In this document: in pieces, positions 1 to 6,962 of the stretch | Numbering within the stretch: the stretch's first letter is position 1 | How the letters are laid out: each line of letters opens with the position of its first letter | DNA from: Paenibacillus brevis | GTDB lineage: Bacteria > Bacillota > Bacilli > Paenibacillales > Paenibacillaceae | DNA: 33,242 bases | Assembly: GCF_018919145.1 (NCBI RefSeq) | Contig: NZ_JAHLQJ010000032.1 | Coordinates: forward strand, 1 to 33,242 | Reading direction: 5' to 3' | Made by a program: the position numbers and the translations under genes | Notes under the pieces: generated by a model | What the model saw: only the letters and a program-made list of their open reading frames with translations | Told to the model about the DNA's origin: nothing | The model's database searches: none

Positions 1-404
1 AGCTCCTTTCGCATGTAGCTCTGAAATAGTGGTTTCTCACCTTCTATTTTAACCTACGATTTGCGAATAGGAGCTGTACTACGTTCATCATAACTACATG
101 CGTACGATCTATATTGCGGTCGTTCAACCGTCGTCATGCTGTGAAGTACCGTACGTTGGAGCTTTGCGCAGTGTGAGATCTGCATGATGCGAGGTGTGTG
201 TGCGTATACGTACTTTGTTGCCATTTTACAGAATCTGCTTGAGCTATCCTTGTGCGGGTAGTTGTCCATCCATCTACCCCAAAGGTGCAATGACGCGCAG
301 TTGCTGTTTGTATTGCATCGGCATCGGCGTCATCCGGCCCCTCAAATGCCGGACGAACGAGCCCGTAGGTACATGTCGAGGGATTCGAGCATGTGGGCTA
401 CTAT
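1..404. other. Non-coding region rich in inverted repeats
   Basis: I see no credible gene here: the short open frames lack a ribosome binding site and protein-like composition. Inverted repeats are dense. Bases 1-13 pair with 62-75 with a single one-base bulge. Bases 10-18 (CGCATGTAG) are perfectly complementary to 94-102, which competes with the first pairing. CGTCATGC near 132-139 pairs with GCATGATG near 181-188. CCGGC/GCCGG arms lie near 336-355. A bulged hairpin with GCCC/GGGC, ACATG/CATGT and TCGA/TCGA stems spans about 361-399. This could be a structured RNA or a group of decayed repeats. I recognise no known RNA family. Confidence 0.4.
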
Positions 405-406
405 CA

Positions 407-608
407 TGCATCCGGCACATAAAAAACCGAACTGAGAGCCTGCATAATAAGGGTATAAGTGTGAAGGTTGCTGCAGAAGCGAAGCGTTCGCCTTTGTGAG
501 TGGATTTCTTCCTTGTCAGAACTTATACAATAAGAGAAATCCGCGAACAACAGCGATCGAAAGCAACCTTCACACGTTACCCCCGGCACGCAGAAGTCAT
601 TCTTTGTG
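407..608 (+). repeat. Interspersed repeat, left copy, with an extra palindrome
   Basis: This segment matches the reverse complement of 33129-33224. Both copies share a TGCATCCGGCA block, then a CTGCRTAATAAGGGYATA-like block, then 28 identical bases (568-595 here, 33144-33171 on the other strand) and a short tail ending in TTTGTG. The left copy carries about 110 extra bases between the second and third blocks, which form a long imperfect palindrome. No open frame is conserved. In both copies the element lies upstream of the nearest gene and points towards it (gntR here, ctaA at the other end). Confidence 0.75.
459..575. repeat. Long imperfect palindrome inside the left repeat
   Basis: The outer arms are 14 bp and perfect (GTGTGAAGGTTGCT at 459-472, its complement at 562-575). 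Nested inside are 486-491 with 543-548 (GTTCGC/GCGAAC) and 502-509 with 535-542 (GGATTTCT/AGAAATCC). A single strand could fold into one long interrupted hairpin. The right-hand copy lacks this segment, so it looks like an insertion or inverted duplication at the CTTCACAC motif. It resembles a miniature palindromic element, but no target-site duplication is evident. Confidence 0.7.
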
Positions 609-619
609 CGGCTTTTTTT
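586..619 (+). terminator. Intrinsic terminator at the end of the left repeat
   Basis: GCACGCAGAA (586-595) pairs with TTCTTTGTGC (600-609) with one mismatch and one G-T pair, around a short GTCA loop. GGC and a run of seven T follow. The terminator reads rightwards and closes whatever is transcribed from the structured region upstream, isolating the gntR promoter. In the right-hand copy of the repeat the stem is weaker. Confidence 0.65.
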
Positions 620-640
620 CATGCGCTAGGCACTCTGCGC

Positions 641-675
641 TTGACATCTACGTTCGTTAGTTATATGGTTAGTTA
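641..675 (+). promoter_or_regulatory. Promoter of the gntR-ABC operon with GTTAGTTA direct repeats
   Basis: A TTGACA -35 box (641-646) is followed after 17 bases by TATGGT (664-669). Two exact GTTAGTTA copies at 656-663 and 668-675 flank and overlap the -10 box. YtrA-type GntR regulators usually repress their own operon at such sites, so this is a plausible autoregulatory operator (inference). Confidence 0.55.
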
Positions 676-707
676 CATAAGTGATTAACCGAAGTGGTGG
701 TGAGCAA

Positions 708-1082
708 ATGAATGGGATTCACGATGATTCCCGGCCGATTTTTCAACAAATCGCTGAGAAGATTGAAGACGACATTATCGAAGGACGCCTGTCCGAGGAG
801 AGTCAGGTTCCATCCACCAATCAATTTGCAGCCTTTTACAAGATCAACCCTGCTACGGCGGCTAAAGGGGTCAATCTACTGGTGGAGCAGAACATTTTGT
901 ATAAAAAGAGAGGGATAGGGATGTTTGTTGCGGAAGGAGCCAAAGAGAGGCTGTTAGAGAAACGAAGACATGAATTTTACGAGCAGTACGTGGTCACCAT
1001 GCTTCGGGAAGCAGCCCGCCTCGGTATCTCAACCGGCCAGATTGCCGAGATGATTACAGCCTCAACCAGGAACAATGATTAG
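708..1082 (+). CDS. YtrA-subfamily GntR transcriptional regulator
   Basis: This 124-residue protein has an N-terminal GntR winged helix (about residues 5-75: PIFQQIAEKIEDDIIEG, then VPSTNQFAAFYKINPATAAKG as recognition helices and a wing ending GIGMFVAEGA). Only a short helical tail follows, without a large effector domain, which is typical of the YtrA subfamily. YtrA proteins usually repress the ABC transporter genes next to them and respond to cell-envelope stress or antibiotics. I chose ATG 708 because a GGTGGTGAG ribosome binding site precedes it; a GTG at 681 in the same frame lies in the promoter region. The ABC ATPase gene begins within 20 bases of its stop. The inducer cannot be read from the sequence. 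Confidence 0.85.
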   Translation: MNGIHDDSRPIFQQIAEKIEDDIIEGRLSEESQVPSTNQFAAFYKINPATAAKGVNLLVEQNILYKKRGIGMFVAEGAKERLLEKRRHEFYEQYVVTMLREAARLGISTGQIAEMITASTRNND

Positions 1083-1090
1083 CGAGGGAG

Positions 1091-1990
1091 ATGAGACCAT
1101 TGAGTTCGATACTGGAATGCAGACAAGTTAGTAAGAGATTCGGCAGGAGTCATGCCATCCTGGATGCTACTGCATCCTTTGAACCGGGAGCCGTACATGG
1201 CTTGCTTGGCGCAAACGGAGCAGGTAAGACGACGTTGCTCCATATTCTGGCCGGGATGATCTATCCCACCCAGGGAGTTGTCACCTTTGGGGGGCAGCAA
1301 GTGCACGAGAACGCTCCGGCTATGTCTAGCATTTGTCTGGTCAAATCGGATGAACGCTCTTGGGCGGATTATAAGGTGAAGGATATCATGAAGTTCTGTT
1401 CCCTGCTCTTGCCGGGGTGGGACGAACGCAAAGCGCTCTCTCTGCTGCAAAGATTCAACTTGCCTGCGAACAAGCGCTATAAACAGTTATCCCGTGGAAT
1501 GCAGTCCCAACTCGGGATTGTGAAAGGCTTGGCCAATCAGTCCTCCCTAACGCTCTTCGATGAGCCTACACTTGGCCTGGACGCAGACATGCGCGAAGCC
1601 TTTTATGAGTTGATCATTCAGGAGTGCAGCGGAAGCGACCGAACTATCATCATCTCAACCCATCTGATTGATGAATCGGCCAATCTGTTTGAGTACATCG
1701 CGCTGCTTGAGGAAGGCGTCATTACGAAGCATCAGGACACCGACTCCTTTCTGGAGCATGCCTATTACCTGCAAGGAAACAGTGTCGATCTGGAACGGTT
1801 CTCGGGAGACCCTCGTGTACTGCATGCCGATTCCCTTGCAGGAACGACAATACTGGCCTGGTACGGAGATTTAACGAAGGAGCGGGCAGGACTGGAACAA
1901 CAAGGAGTCAGAATCAGCCCCCTTCCTCTGCAGAAGCTGTTCGTGTATTTAACGCGCAAGGGACGTTCCAACAACAGGGAGGTGATGTAA
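1091..1990 (+). CDS. ABC transporter ATP-binding protein (YtrB-like)
   Basis: This ABC ATPase of about 299 residues has Walker A GANGAGKTT near residues 39-47, a modified signature LSRGMQSQ (LSGGQ is usual), Walker B LTLFDEPTLGLD, and the switch histidine in ISTHL. The region after about residue 215 is a short extra domain. It should power the membrane protein encoded directly downstream. ATG 1091 lies right against the GAGGGAG ribosome binding site (1084-1090). An in-frame TTG at 1100 has ideal spacing and may be the true start, shortening the protein by three residues. It is the second gene of a gntR-ATPase-permease operon. Export of a drug or lipid-linked compound is typical of the family, but the substrate is unknown. 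Confidence 0.88.
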   Translation: MRPLSSILECRQVSKRFGRSHAILDATASFEPGAVHGLLGANGAGKTTLLHILAGMIYPTQGVVTFGGQQVHENAPAMSSICLVKSDERSWADYKVKDIMKFCSLLLPGWDERKALSLLQRFNLPANKRYKQLSRGMQSQLGIVKGLANQSSLTLFDEPTLGLDADMREAFYELIIQECSGSDRTIIISTHLIDESANLFEYIALLEEGVITKHQDTDSFLEHAYYLQGNSVDLERFSGDPRVLHADSLAGTTILAWYGDLTKERAGLEQQGVRISPLPLQKLFVYLTRKGRSNNREVM

Positions 1991-1992
1991 TC

Positions 1993-2679
1993 ATGGCAAC
2001 CTATCGTAATACCATGCGATTTATGTGGCAGGACTCCTACAAAGCATTGCGCGTCTTTCTGGCTGTGCTGTTGTTAGTTGACATCGGCTTGCTTGTATTC
2101 CAGATCAAATGGCCCCATCTGGTAGACAATCCATCGAATAACTTCTATTCCCCCAATTACGGGGCAATCGGAATTTTCACGCTGGTCAGCGGGCTGCTTA
2201 CTGCTACGGTCACTTTTCCGCTGATGCTTAGCCTTGGGTCCACACGAAAGAACTATATTGCAGGCGTCTTATCTTACGGGGTCATCTCCTCCGCAGGATT
2301 AGCCCTGTTCCAGACTCTGGTTGCATATGGCGGTACAGCGCTTCTTGAACTGTGGGGACAGTTGAGCGAGAGTGCGCCGGCATCTTTCCTGACGCTTTGG
2401 TACACGCAATTTACTATCTATTTGCTGATTTTCCTCTTGTTCACGTTGCTGGGCGCTATTTTTTACAGGTATGGTACCATGCCGGGATTGATCGCTATCG
2501 CCGGGTTAATATTTATCCTGTTTTTCACCGCTAATACTTCCGGCGGAACCGGATTAACGGATAAGGATATCTCTGGCTGGATCTTGCTTCAGGCGGTGCA
2601 CTATCTATTGGGGGTCTGCGTGCTGCTCGCCGCCCTGCTCTGGCTCATCATCCGTAGAGCCACAGTACGAACTTATTAA
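1993..2679 (+). CDS. ABC transporter membrane subunit, hypothetical
   Basis: This 228-residue protein has about six hydrophobic segments (roughly residues 20-37, 63-84, 92-112, 136-157, 162-178 and 198-220), consistent with an ABC-2-like permease. It starts three bases after the ATPase stop and has a strong GGGAGGTGAT ribosome binding site inside the end of that gene, so the two are translationally linked. I recognise no specific family motif. Its role as partner of the upstream ATPase rests on operon position and topology. A terminator hairpin follows at 2703-2739. Confidence 0.75.
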   Translation: MATYRNTMRFMWQDSYKALRVFLAVLLLVDIGLLVFQIKWPHLVDNPSNNFYSPNYGAIGIFTLVSGLLTATVTFPLMLSLGSTRKNYIAGVLSYGVISSAGLALFQTLVAYGGTALLELWGQLSESAPASFLTLWYTQFTIYLLIFLLFTLLGAIFYRYGTMPGLIAIAGLIFILFFTANTSGGTGLTDKDISGWILLQAVHYLLGVCVLLAALLWLIIRRATVRTY

Positions 2680-2702
2680 TTAGATTGCTGTTCATAAAAT
2701 AA

Positions 2703-2739
2703 GGGTGTCTCCAGGGTATGCAAGCCCAGTGAGACACCC
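2703..2739. terminator. Hairpin between converging operons
   Basis: GGGTGTCTC (2703-2711) pairs perfectly with GAGACACCC (2731-2739). Read leftwards, the stem is followed by a T-rich tract, so it should mainly terminate the ktrB-ktrA transcript. Read rightwards, the tract is poorer, but it may also stop the ABC operon. Confidence 0.7.
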
Positions 2740-2743
2740 GCTT

Positions 2744-3406
2744 CTATTCGGAGATCATTTCCTCGAATTCCTCCAGATTCTTCTTCGCCCCAATGACAAC
2801 CATAATATCTCCCTGCTCCAGATGATCCATGGCAGTAGGTGCGATGATGATTCCCTGCTTCCGCTGCAAAGCCACAATGCTGCATCCGTACCGGGCGCGG
2901 GAATTCAGCTCGCTAAGACTCTTCCCTTCAAGGCAAGAGGGAACCTTCAGCTCCACGATGCTGTATTCCTTGGAAATTTCAATATAATCCAGAAGGTTCG
3001 GAGATACCAGCTGATGCGCCACGCGAACTCCCATATCCCGCTCCGGAAAAATCACCCGGTCAACGCCCAGCTTCTCCAAGGCACGCCCATGCAGGACTGA
3101 AATCGCTTTTGATACGACCGTCTTTAACCCCAGCTCCTTCAACAGAATCGTCGAAAGAATACTCATCTGGATATCGTTGCCGATCGCTACGATCCCGCAA
3201 TCGAAGTTGCGGATGCCCAACGATTTCAATACCTCTTCGTCTGTGGCGTCTGCCGTTACCGCATGAGTCAGTTGGCTGCTCAGTCCATCCACAACCTCTT
3301 CATCGCGATCGATGCCAAGCACCTCGTAGCCAAGATCCATTAGCTCAAGCGCAAGACTGGCTCCAAACCGCCCCAGCCCGATAACGACAAACTGCTGCTT
3401 TTTCAT
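2744..3406 (-). CDS. ktrA: Ktr potassium uptake regulatory subunit (RCK domains)
   Basis: This 220-residue cytoplasmic protein has an N-terminal RCK/Rossmann domain (GLGRFG at residues 10-15 and the nucleotide-binding acidic residue in GIDRDEE) and a C-terminal RCK_C domain from about residue 135. KtrA/KtrC-type subunits form octameric rings that bind ATP/ADP, and often c-di-AMP through the C-terminal domain, to gate the KtrB channel-like translocator. It lies 12 bases after the ktrB-type gene in one operon, with an AAGGGG ribosome binding site before ATG 3406. Sequence alone does not separate KtrA from KtrC. The operon is also under a c-di-AMP riboswitch, so control may act at both RNA and protein level. 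Confidence 0.9.
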   Translation of the reverse strand: MKKQQFVVIGLGRFGASLALELMDLGYEVLGIDRDEEVVDGLSSQLTHAVTADATDEEVLKSLGIRNFDCGIVAIGNDIQMSILSTILLKELGLKTVVSKAISVLHGRALEKLGVDRVIFPERDMGVRVAHQLVSPNLLDYIEISKEYSIVELKVPSCLEGKSLSELNSRARYGCSIVALQRKQGIIIAPTAMDHLEQGDIMVVIGAKKNLEEFEEMISE

Positions 3407-3418
3407 TTCAAATTCCCC

Positions 3419-4756
3419 TTATCCTATAATCATCTTACCTTCCGGATGTCTGTACAATCTCTTACCCTTTTTCGGGCCTAGCGCATAAGCAAGCGTCAGC
3501 AGACCAAGCCGTCCCGTAAACATCGTAAAGCTGAGAATCAGCTTGCCGGCGGTCGTCAGGTCACCTGTAATCCCCATCGAAAGCCCCACAGTTCCAAAGG
3601 CGGAGGTCGTCTCGAACAGAATGCTGAGAAAGGAGGCCCCCCTCTCCGTTGTCGACAGGATCAGCGCAACACTAATAACCAGGAACAGAGCCAGCATCGT
3701 AACCGTTACGGCCTTGAAGATGCGTTCCTGTGCAAGCCGGTATCGGAACAGAACCAGTTCACTGCGTCCCCGGATCATCGAGGCCACCGCACCAAGCAGG
3801 ATCATGAAGGTTGTTGTCTTGATGCCGCCGCCCGTCGAGCTTGGCGAAGCCCCAATGAACATCAGGATCAGAATGAAGAATTGGGTGGCCTGCCGAAGGG
3901 AACTAATATCCAGCGTGTGCGCCCCCGCCGTTCGCGGAGCCACTGATTGGAAGAAGGCGCTCCACAGCTTGCCGCTCCAATCCAGAGAGCCCAGTGTATT
4001 CTTATTGGTGAATTCAAAGACCAGAATGACCAAGGCCCCGGATATAATCAAGAGACCTGACATGGTCAGAACCACCTTCGAGTGCAGCGAAAGTCTCCGC
4101 CGATTTCGGTAATCTACCAGGTCTGAGATCACAATAAAGCCAAGACCGCCGGTAATAATTAAAAACATTGTAATCAGGTTCACCGCCGGGTCGTCAGTAT
4201 ACATCATCAGACTGCGGTAATTTCCGAACAAGTCAAATCCCGAGTTATTGAACATAGAGACCGCATGGAAAACGCCAAAGTACAATGCCCGTCCAAAGGG
4301 CATGTCGAAGGCAAAACGGACGGCATACAGCACGGCTGCGACGCTTTCGATCGCCAAGGCATAGAACAGAACCCGCCGGATCAGCCGAACGATCCCCTCC
4401 ATGGAGCCTTGATTCATCGCCTCCTGCAGCAGGAGCCGTTCTTTAAGCGAGATTTTTCGTTTGAATACCAAGGCGATCAAGGTCGCCATCGTCATAAATC
4501 CTAGTCCGCCGATTTGAATCAGAAGCATGATGATGACCTGTCCGAACCAGGAGAAGGCGGTTCCCGTATCTACGACCTCAAGCCCGGTCACTGTGGTGGC
4601 CGAGACCGAGGTGAAGAAGGCATCAATGAACGGCAGGAATTCTCCATTATTATTGGATATTGGAAGCATCAACAGCACGGCTCCGAATAAAATAATGAGA
4701 GCAAAGCCGAGCACAATCACCTGAGGCGGAGAAAAGTTAACCCACTTTATACGCAA
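3419..4756 (-). CDS. ktrB: Ktr/Trk potassium translocating subunit
   Basis: This 445-residue membrane protein of the TrkH/KtrB/HKT superfamily has four membrane-pore-membrane repeats. The four filter loops are readable: TTVTGLEVVD (about residue 55), FNNSGFD (about 170), APRTAGA (about 272) and FGTVGLS (about 390), each with the expected central glycine. It imports K+ (often coupled to Na+) and is gated by the RCK subunit encoded next. The start is a TTG at 4756 preceded by GAGGTGA at good spacing. The leader contains a c-di-AMP riboswitch with a terminator, so transcription should fall when c-di-AMP is high. Length and organisation fit KtrB/KtrD. Confidence 0.92.
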   Translation of the reverse strand: MRIKWVNFSPPQVIVLGFALIILFGAVLLMLPISNNNGEFLPFIDAFFTSVSATTVTGLEVVDTGTAFSWFGQVIIMLLIQIGGLGFMTMATLIALVFKRKISLKERLLLQEAMNQGSMEGIVRLIRRVLFYALAIESVAAVLYAVRFAFDMPFGRALYFGVFHAVSMFNNSGFDLFGNYRSLMMYTDDPAVNLITMFLIITGGLGFIVISDLVDYRNRRRLSLHSKVVLTMSGLLIISGALVILVFEFTNKNTLGSLDWSGKLWSAFFQSVAPRTAGAHTLDISSLRQATQFFILILMFIGASPSSTGGGIKTTTFMILLGAVASMIRGRSELVLFRYRLAQERIFKAVTVTMLALFLVISVALILSTTERGASFLSILFETTSAFGTVGLSMGITGDLTTAGKLILSFTMFTGRLGLLTLAYALGPKKGKRLYRHPEGKMIIG

Positions 4757-4781
4757 GCCTATTCACCTCATTACATTTTGC

Positions 4782-4823
4782 CAAAAGAAAAAAAGCACTG
4801 GAAATCCAATGCCCTTCGATTGG
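4782..4823 (-). terminator. Riboswitch-controlled terminator and competing antiterminator
   Basis: On the minus strand GCATTGG pairs with CCAGTGC (4794-4811) and is followed by a run of seven T, which is a good intrinsic terminator. The CATTGG arm can instead pair with CCAAT further upstream (4806-4823). The two stems exclude each other, the classic expression platform for transcriptional control. Confidence 0.8.
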
Positions 4824-4837
4824 TCCCTGCAGCAAGC

Positions 4838-4970
4838 AGCCTACGAGGTTAGCTGACGGATTCGGACATGCAAGGCTTGCCCTATTCGCTGTGCCGCAGG
4901 CTTGCGCCTGCCGGACAGCAAAATTCACCCCGGACTGATCGGGTCCCCCGTTTTCTGATGAAATTCGGCT
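4838..4970 (-). promoter_or_regulatory. c-di-AMP riboswitch (ydaO/yuaA class) upstream of ktrB-ktrA
   Basis: Read on the minus strand, the region has the conserved blocks of the ydaO class in order: GCCGAATTTCATC, GGGGGACCCG, CCGGGGTGAATTTTGC, a variable hairpin, GCGAATAGGGCAAGCC, and CCGAATCCGTCAGCTAACC followed by CGTAGGC. This class binds c-di-AMP and turns off potassium transport and wall-remodelling genes. A terminator with an alternative antiterminator lies directly downstream. The potassium-transport gene it precedes is the expected target. Confidence 0.95.
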
Positions 4971-5013
4971 GGTCTATTCATTTCATTACTTTCATTTCAT
5001 TTTCGTCAAATGG

Positions 5014-5042
5014 ATTATAAGCTTTATTACCCTTCATCACAA
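5014..5042 (-). promoter_or_regulatory. Sigma-A promoter of the riboswitch-ktr transcript
   Basis: On the minus strand, TTGTGA (5037-5042) and TATAAT (5014-5019) are separated by exactly 17 bases. Transcription would start near 5007, about 40 bases before the c-di-AMP aptamer, giving a leader of about 250 bases before the ktrB-type start codon. Confidence 0.65.
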
Positions 5043-5101
5043 TGATTTGTATCTTGAGAAAAGTTTGAAAAACCTTTGAATTGGGTTAAATGATTGGATA
5101 A

Positions 5102-5130
5102 TTCTTAGCCATTCTAAGCCTGGCTATAAT
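5102..5130 (+). promoter_or_regulatory. Possible promoter of the CPBP gene
   Basis: TATAAT at 5125-5130 lies 17 bases after a weak -35 box, TTCTTA (5102-5107). The leader would be about 145 bases. Nothing else recognisable was seen between 5131 and the AAAGGAG ribosome binding site of the gene at 5280. Confidence 0.35.
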
Positions 5131-5279
5131 TTGCCCCGTTTATGATCGCTTTTCGCTAATATATGAATTGATCTGGCGCGGCTTCCTAACCTTATGTTAT
5201 CTTTACTGTGACATTCTAAACCGAAACTCATGCATCAAATACCGGTTTTACTACAAAATACTGATAAAGGAGTTATCAC

Positions 5280-6962
5280 ATGAATTCTGAAGTCCGCAAG
5301 GTCCAGCCGCGAAGGCTTGGGCTTAAAACACTCTGGATCATGGCCGCGGTCGGGCTGGTATTATTCGTGGTTCTGCAGATTCTTCCTGCTTCGCCTGAAG
5401 AGACCAAGCAGGTTGAGCAGGCTGCCAAGATCATAACCAAGCAGGAGGCGGCGGAAGCGGCGGCGGAATTTGCTGTCTCGGCATTGGGATTACAAGTCCA
5501 ATCAGGGGAAGGCCTGGTTGTCTATGATACGGATTCCGATCTTTACGGCTATCTTACCCGTGATTCATTATTAGAGCCTTACTTAAATGACTATGAGGCA
5601 CAGTTCCCTTATGACAAATTTCAGGTTCGCTTTGATCTGGTCGCCGAAGCTTATGAAACCCTGGCGGTGGATGTACATATGACCTCAGGGCAAGTAGTTG
5701 GCTACGAGCTGCTATCCTCCCTGTTCAGTATGACGCCGGCAGAAGAGGATGTAGCCGATTGGGAAGGGGCAAAGGCTCAGGTCACCCCGATTCTGGAGGC
5801 CGTGGGCTACTCTGCTGACCAGCAATGGGTTGTAGAGGAGCTTCCTAGCAGGTTCCTGCTCTCCGATCCACAGCAGCAAATTGGGGAGGCCTATCCTAAA
5901 ATTGAGGTTTCTCTAGACCAACAGACCGTTACAGGTATCCACAAGGGATTCGCCCTTCCGGACAGCTTTACAAACTATGTGAAGCAGCAACAGACCTTTG
6001 CTAACTGGATGACCTATCTGGGATATGCGCTTCTGACCTTTGTACTCGGTATTCTTGCCATCGTCTATAGCGCTTTGACTAAAGCACATACTTCCTTCAA
6101 GAGAGGCATCGTACTGGCTTCCGTATATTTTGTGCTTTCTATGGGCTCCGCTCTGAATATGCTTCCTTACTTTGAAAAAGAAGGCATGACCGGCGGGCTC
6201 TTGGTATTCGCGCTCGTATTCCAAGGGGGCGTAACCCTAGTCCTAGCCGCCTCGGTCTACTTCTCCCTGGTAGGAGGAGACGGCCTGTGGCGTCAGCAGG
6301 GCACGATTCTATGGTCCCGTTCCCGGGAAACCGGATATGGGCGGCATGTTCTTCGCTCTGTCTCGGAAGGATATGCCTGGGCATTGATCATTATGGGCGT
6401 ACAATCCGTCCTCTTCTTCCTTCTTGAGAAGACCATTCATACCTGGTCAACGACGGATGCTTCCCAATCGGCTTACAATATGCTGTATCCGGCACTGCTA
6501 CCGGCGCTGGCATGGGTAGCTGGAATCGGGGAAGAAGCCGTGTATCGGCTGTTCGGGATTCCCATGCTGAAGAAGATGTTCAAGAGTACGATTGCAGCAA
6601 GCATCATTACTACGCTGATCTGGGCATTCGGTCACACGCTGTATCCGATCTACCCTGTCATTTCCCGTCCCATTGAATTGCTGTTTATCGGCTTGATCTT
6701 CAGTTATATTTTCCTGAGACACGGCTTCATTACCGCTGTATTCGCACACGTGATCTTCGACAGCCTGCTCATGTCGATCAGCATTATGTTCATGGGCGGA
6801 ACTCTCAATATTGTATCGGGTCTGTTCTTTATCGTGCTGCCATTACTTGTCGCTTACCTGATCTACTTGTTCAACCCTTCCAACAAGGAGCGGCCGCCGG
6901 TCTTGAACAAAAAAGAAGAGGAGCCGCTGTTTACGACTCCTCATCTCGGAGGGCATTTATAA
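5280..6962 (+). CDS. CPBP family intramembrane metalloprotease
   Basis: This 560-residue protein has an N-terminal membrane segment (about residues 16-36), a soluble extracytoplasmic region to about residue 235, then roughly eight membrane segments. The C-terminal part is a CPBP/Abi domain: EEAVYR (EExxxR, about residue 418), FGHTLYP (about 451) and FAHVIFDSLL (about 488) supply the glutamates and histidines that bind metal. These enzymes are related to type II CAAX prenyl proteases; bacterial members act in envelope processes or bacteriocin self-protection. The large external N-terminal region is unusual compared with the roughly 200-300 residue minimal family members. An AAAGGAG site precedes ATG 5280. 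The 3' end overlaps uvrC by 32 bases tail to tail. The substrate is unknown. Confidence 0.85.
   Translation: MNSEVRKVQPRRLGLKTLWIMAAVGLVLFVVLQILPASPEETKQVEQAAKIITKQEAAEAAAEFAVSALGLQVQSGEGLVVYDTDSDLYGYLTRDSLLEPYLNDYEAQFPYDKFQVRFDLVAEAYETLAVDVHMTSGQVVGYELLSSLFSMTPAEEDVADWEGAKAQVTPILEAVGYSADQQWVVEELPSRFLLSDPQQQIGEAYPKIEVSLDQQTVTGIHKGFALPDSFTNYVKQQQTFANWMTYLGYALLTFVLGILAIVYSALTKAHTSFKRGIVLASVYFVLSMGSALNMLPYFEKEGMTGGLLVFALVFQGGVTLVLAASVYFSLVGGDGLWRQQGTILWSRSRETGYGRHVLRSVSEGYAWALIIMGVQSVLFFLLEKTIHTWSTTDASQSAYNMLYPALLPALAWVAGIGEEAVYRLFGIPMLKKMFKSTIAASIITTLIWAFGHTLYPIYPVISRPIELLFIGLIFSYIFLRHGFITAVFAHVIFDSLLMSISIMFMGGTLNIVSGLFFIVLPLLVAYLIYLFNPSNKERPPVLNKKEEEPLFTTPHLGGHL
6908..6942 (-). terminator. uvrC terminator embedded in the converging gene
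   Basis: Read on the minus strand, GAGGAG (6937-6942) pairs with CTCCTC (6918-6923), strengthened by inner CG pairs, and TTCTTTTTT follows. The uvrC stop codon lies inside the hairpin loop. The whole element also encodes residues near the C-terminus of the CPBP protein on the other strand. Confidence 0.6.

Noticed and set aside
361..399. Group II intron domain V
   Set aside because: The hairpin lacks the conserved AGC triad and GNRA loop of domain V, and no reverse transcriptase is present.
407..608. Retron-type msr/msd RNA
   Set aside because: The palindrome is suggestive, but no reverse transcriptase gene is in the window and the matching copy lacks the palindrome.
54..688. Several open frames of 60-100 residues in the left region, such as 194-499 and 500-688
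   Set aside because: They lack ribosome binding sites, have Cys/Arg-rich unlikely composition, overlap one another and run through the repeat and the terminator.
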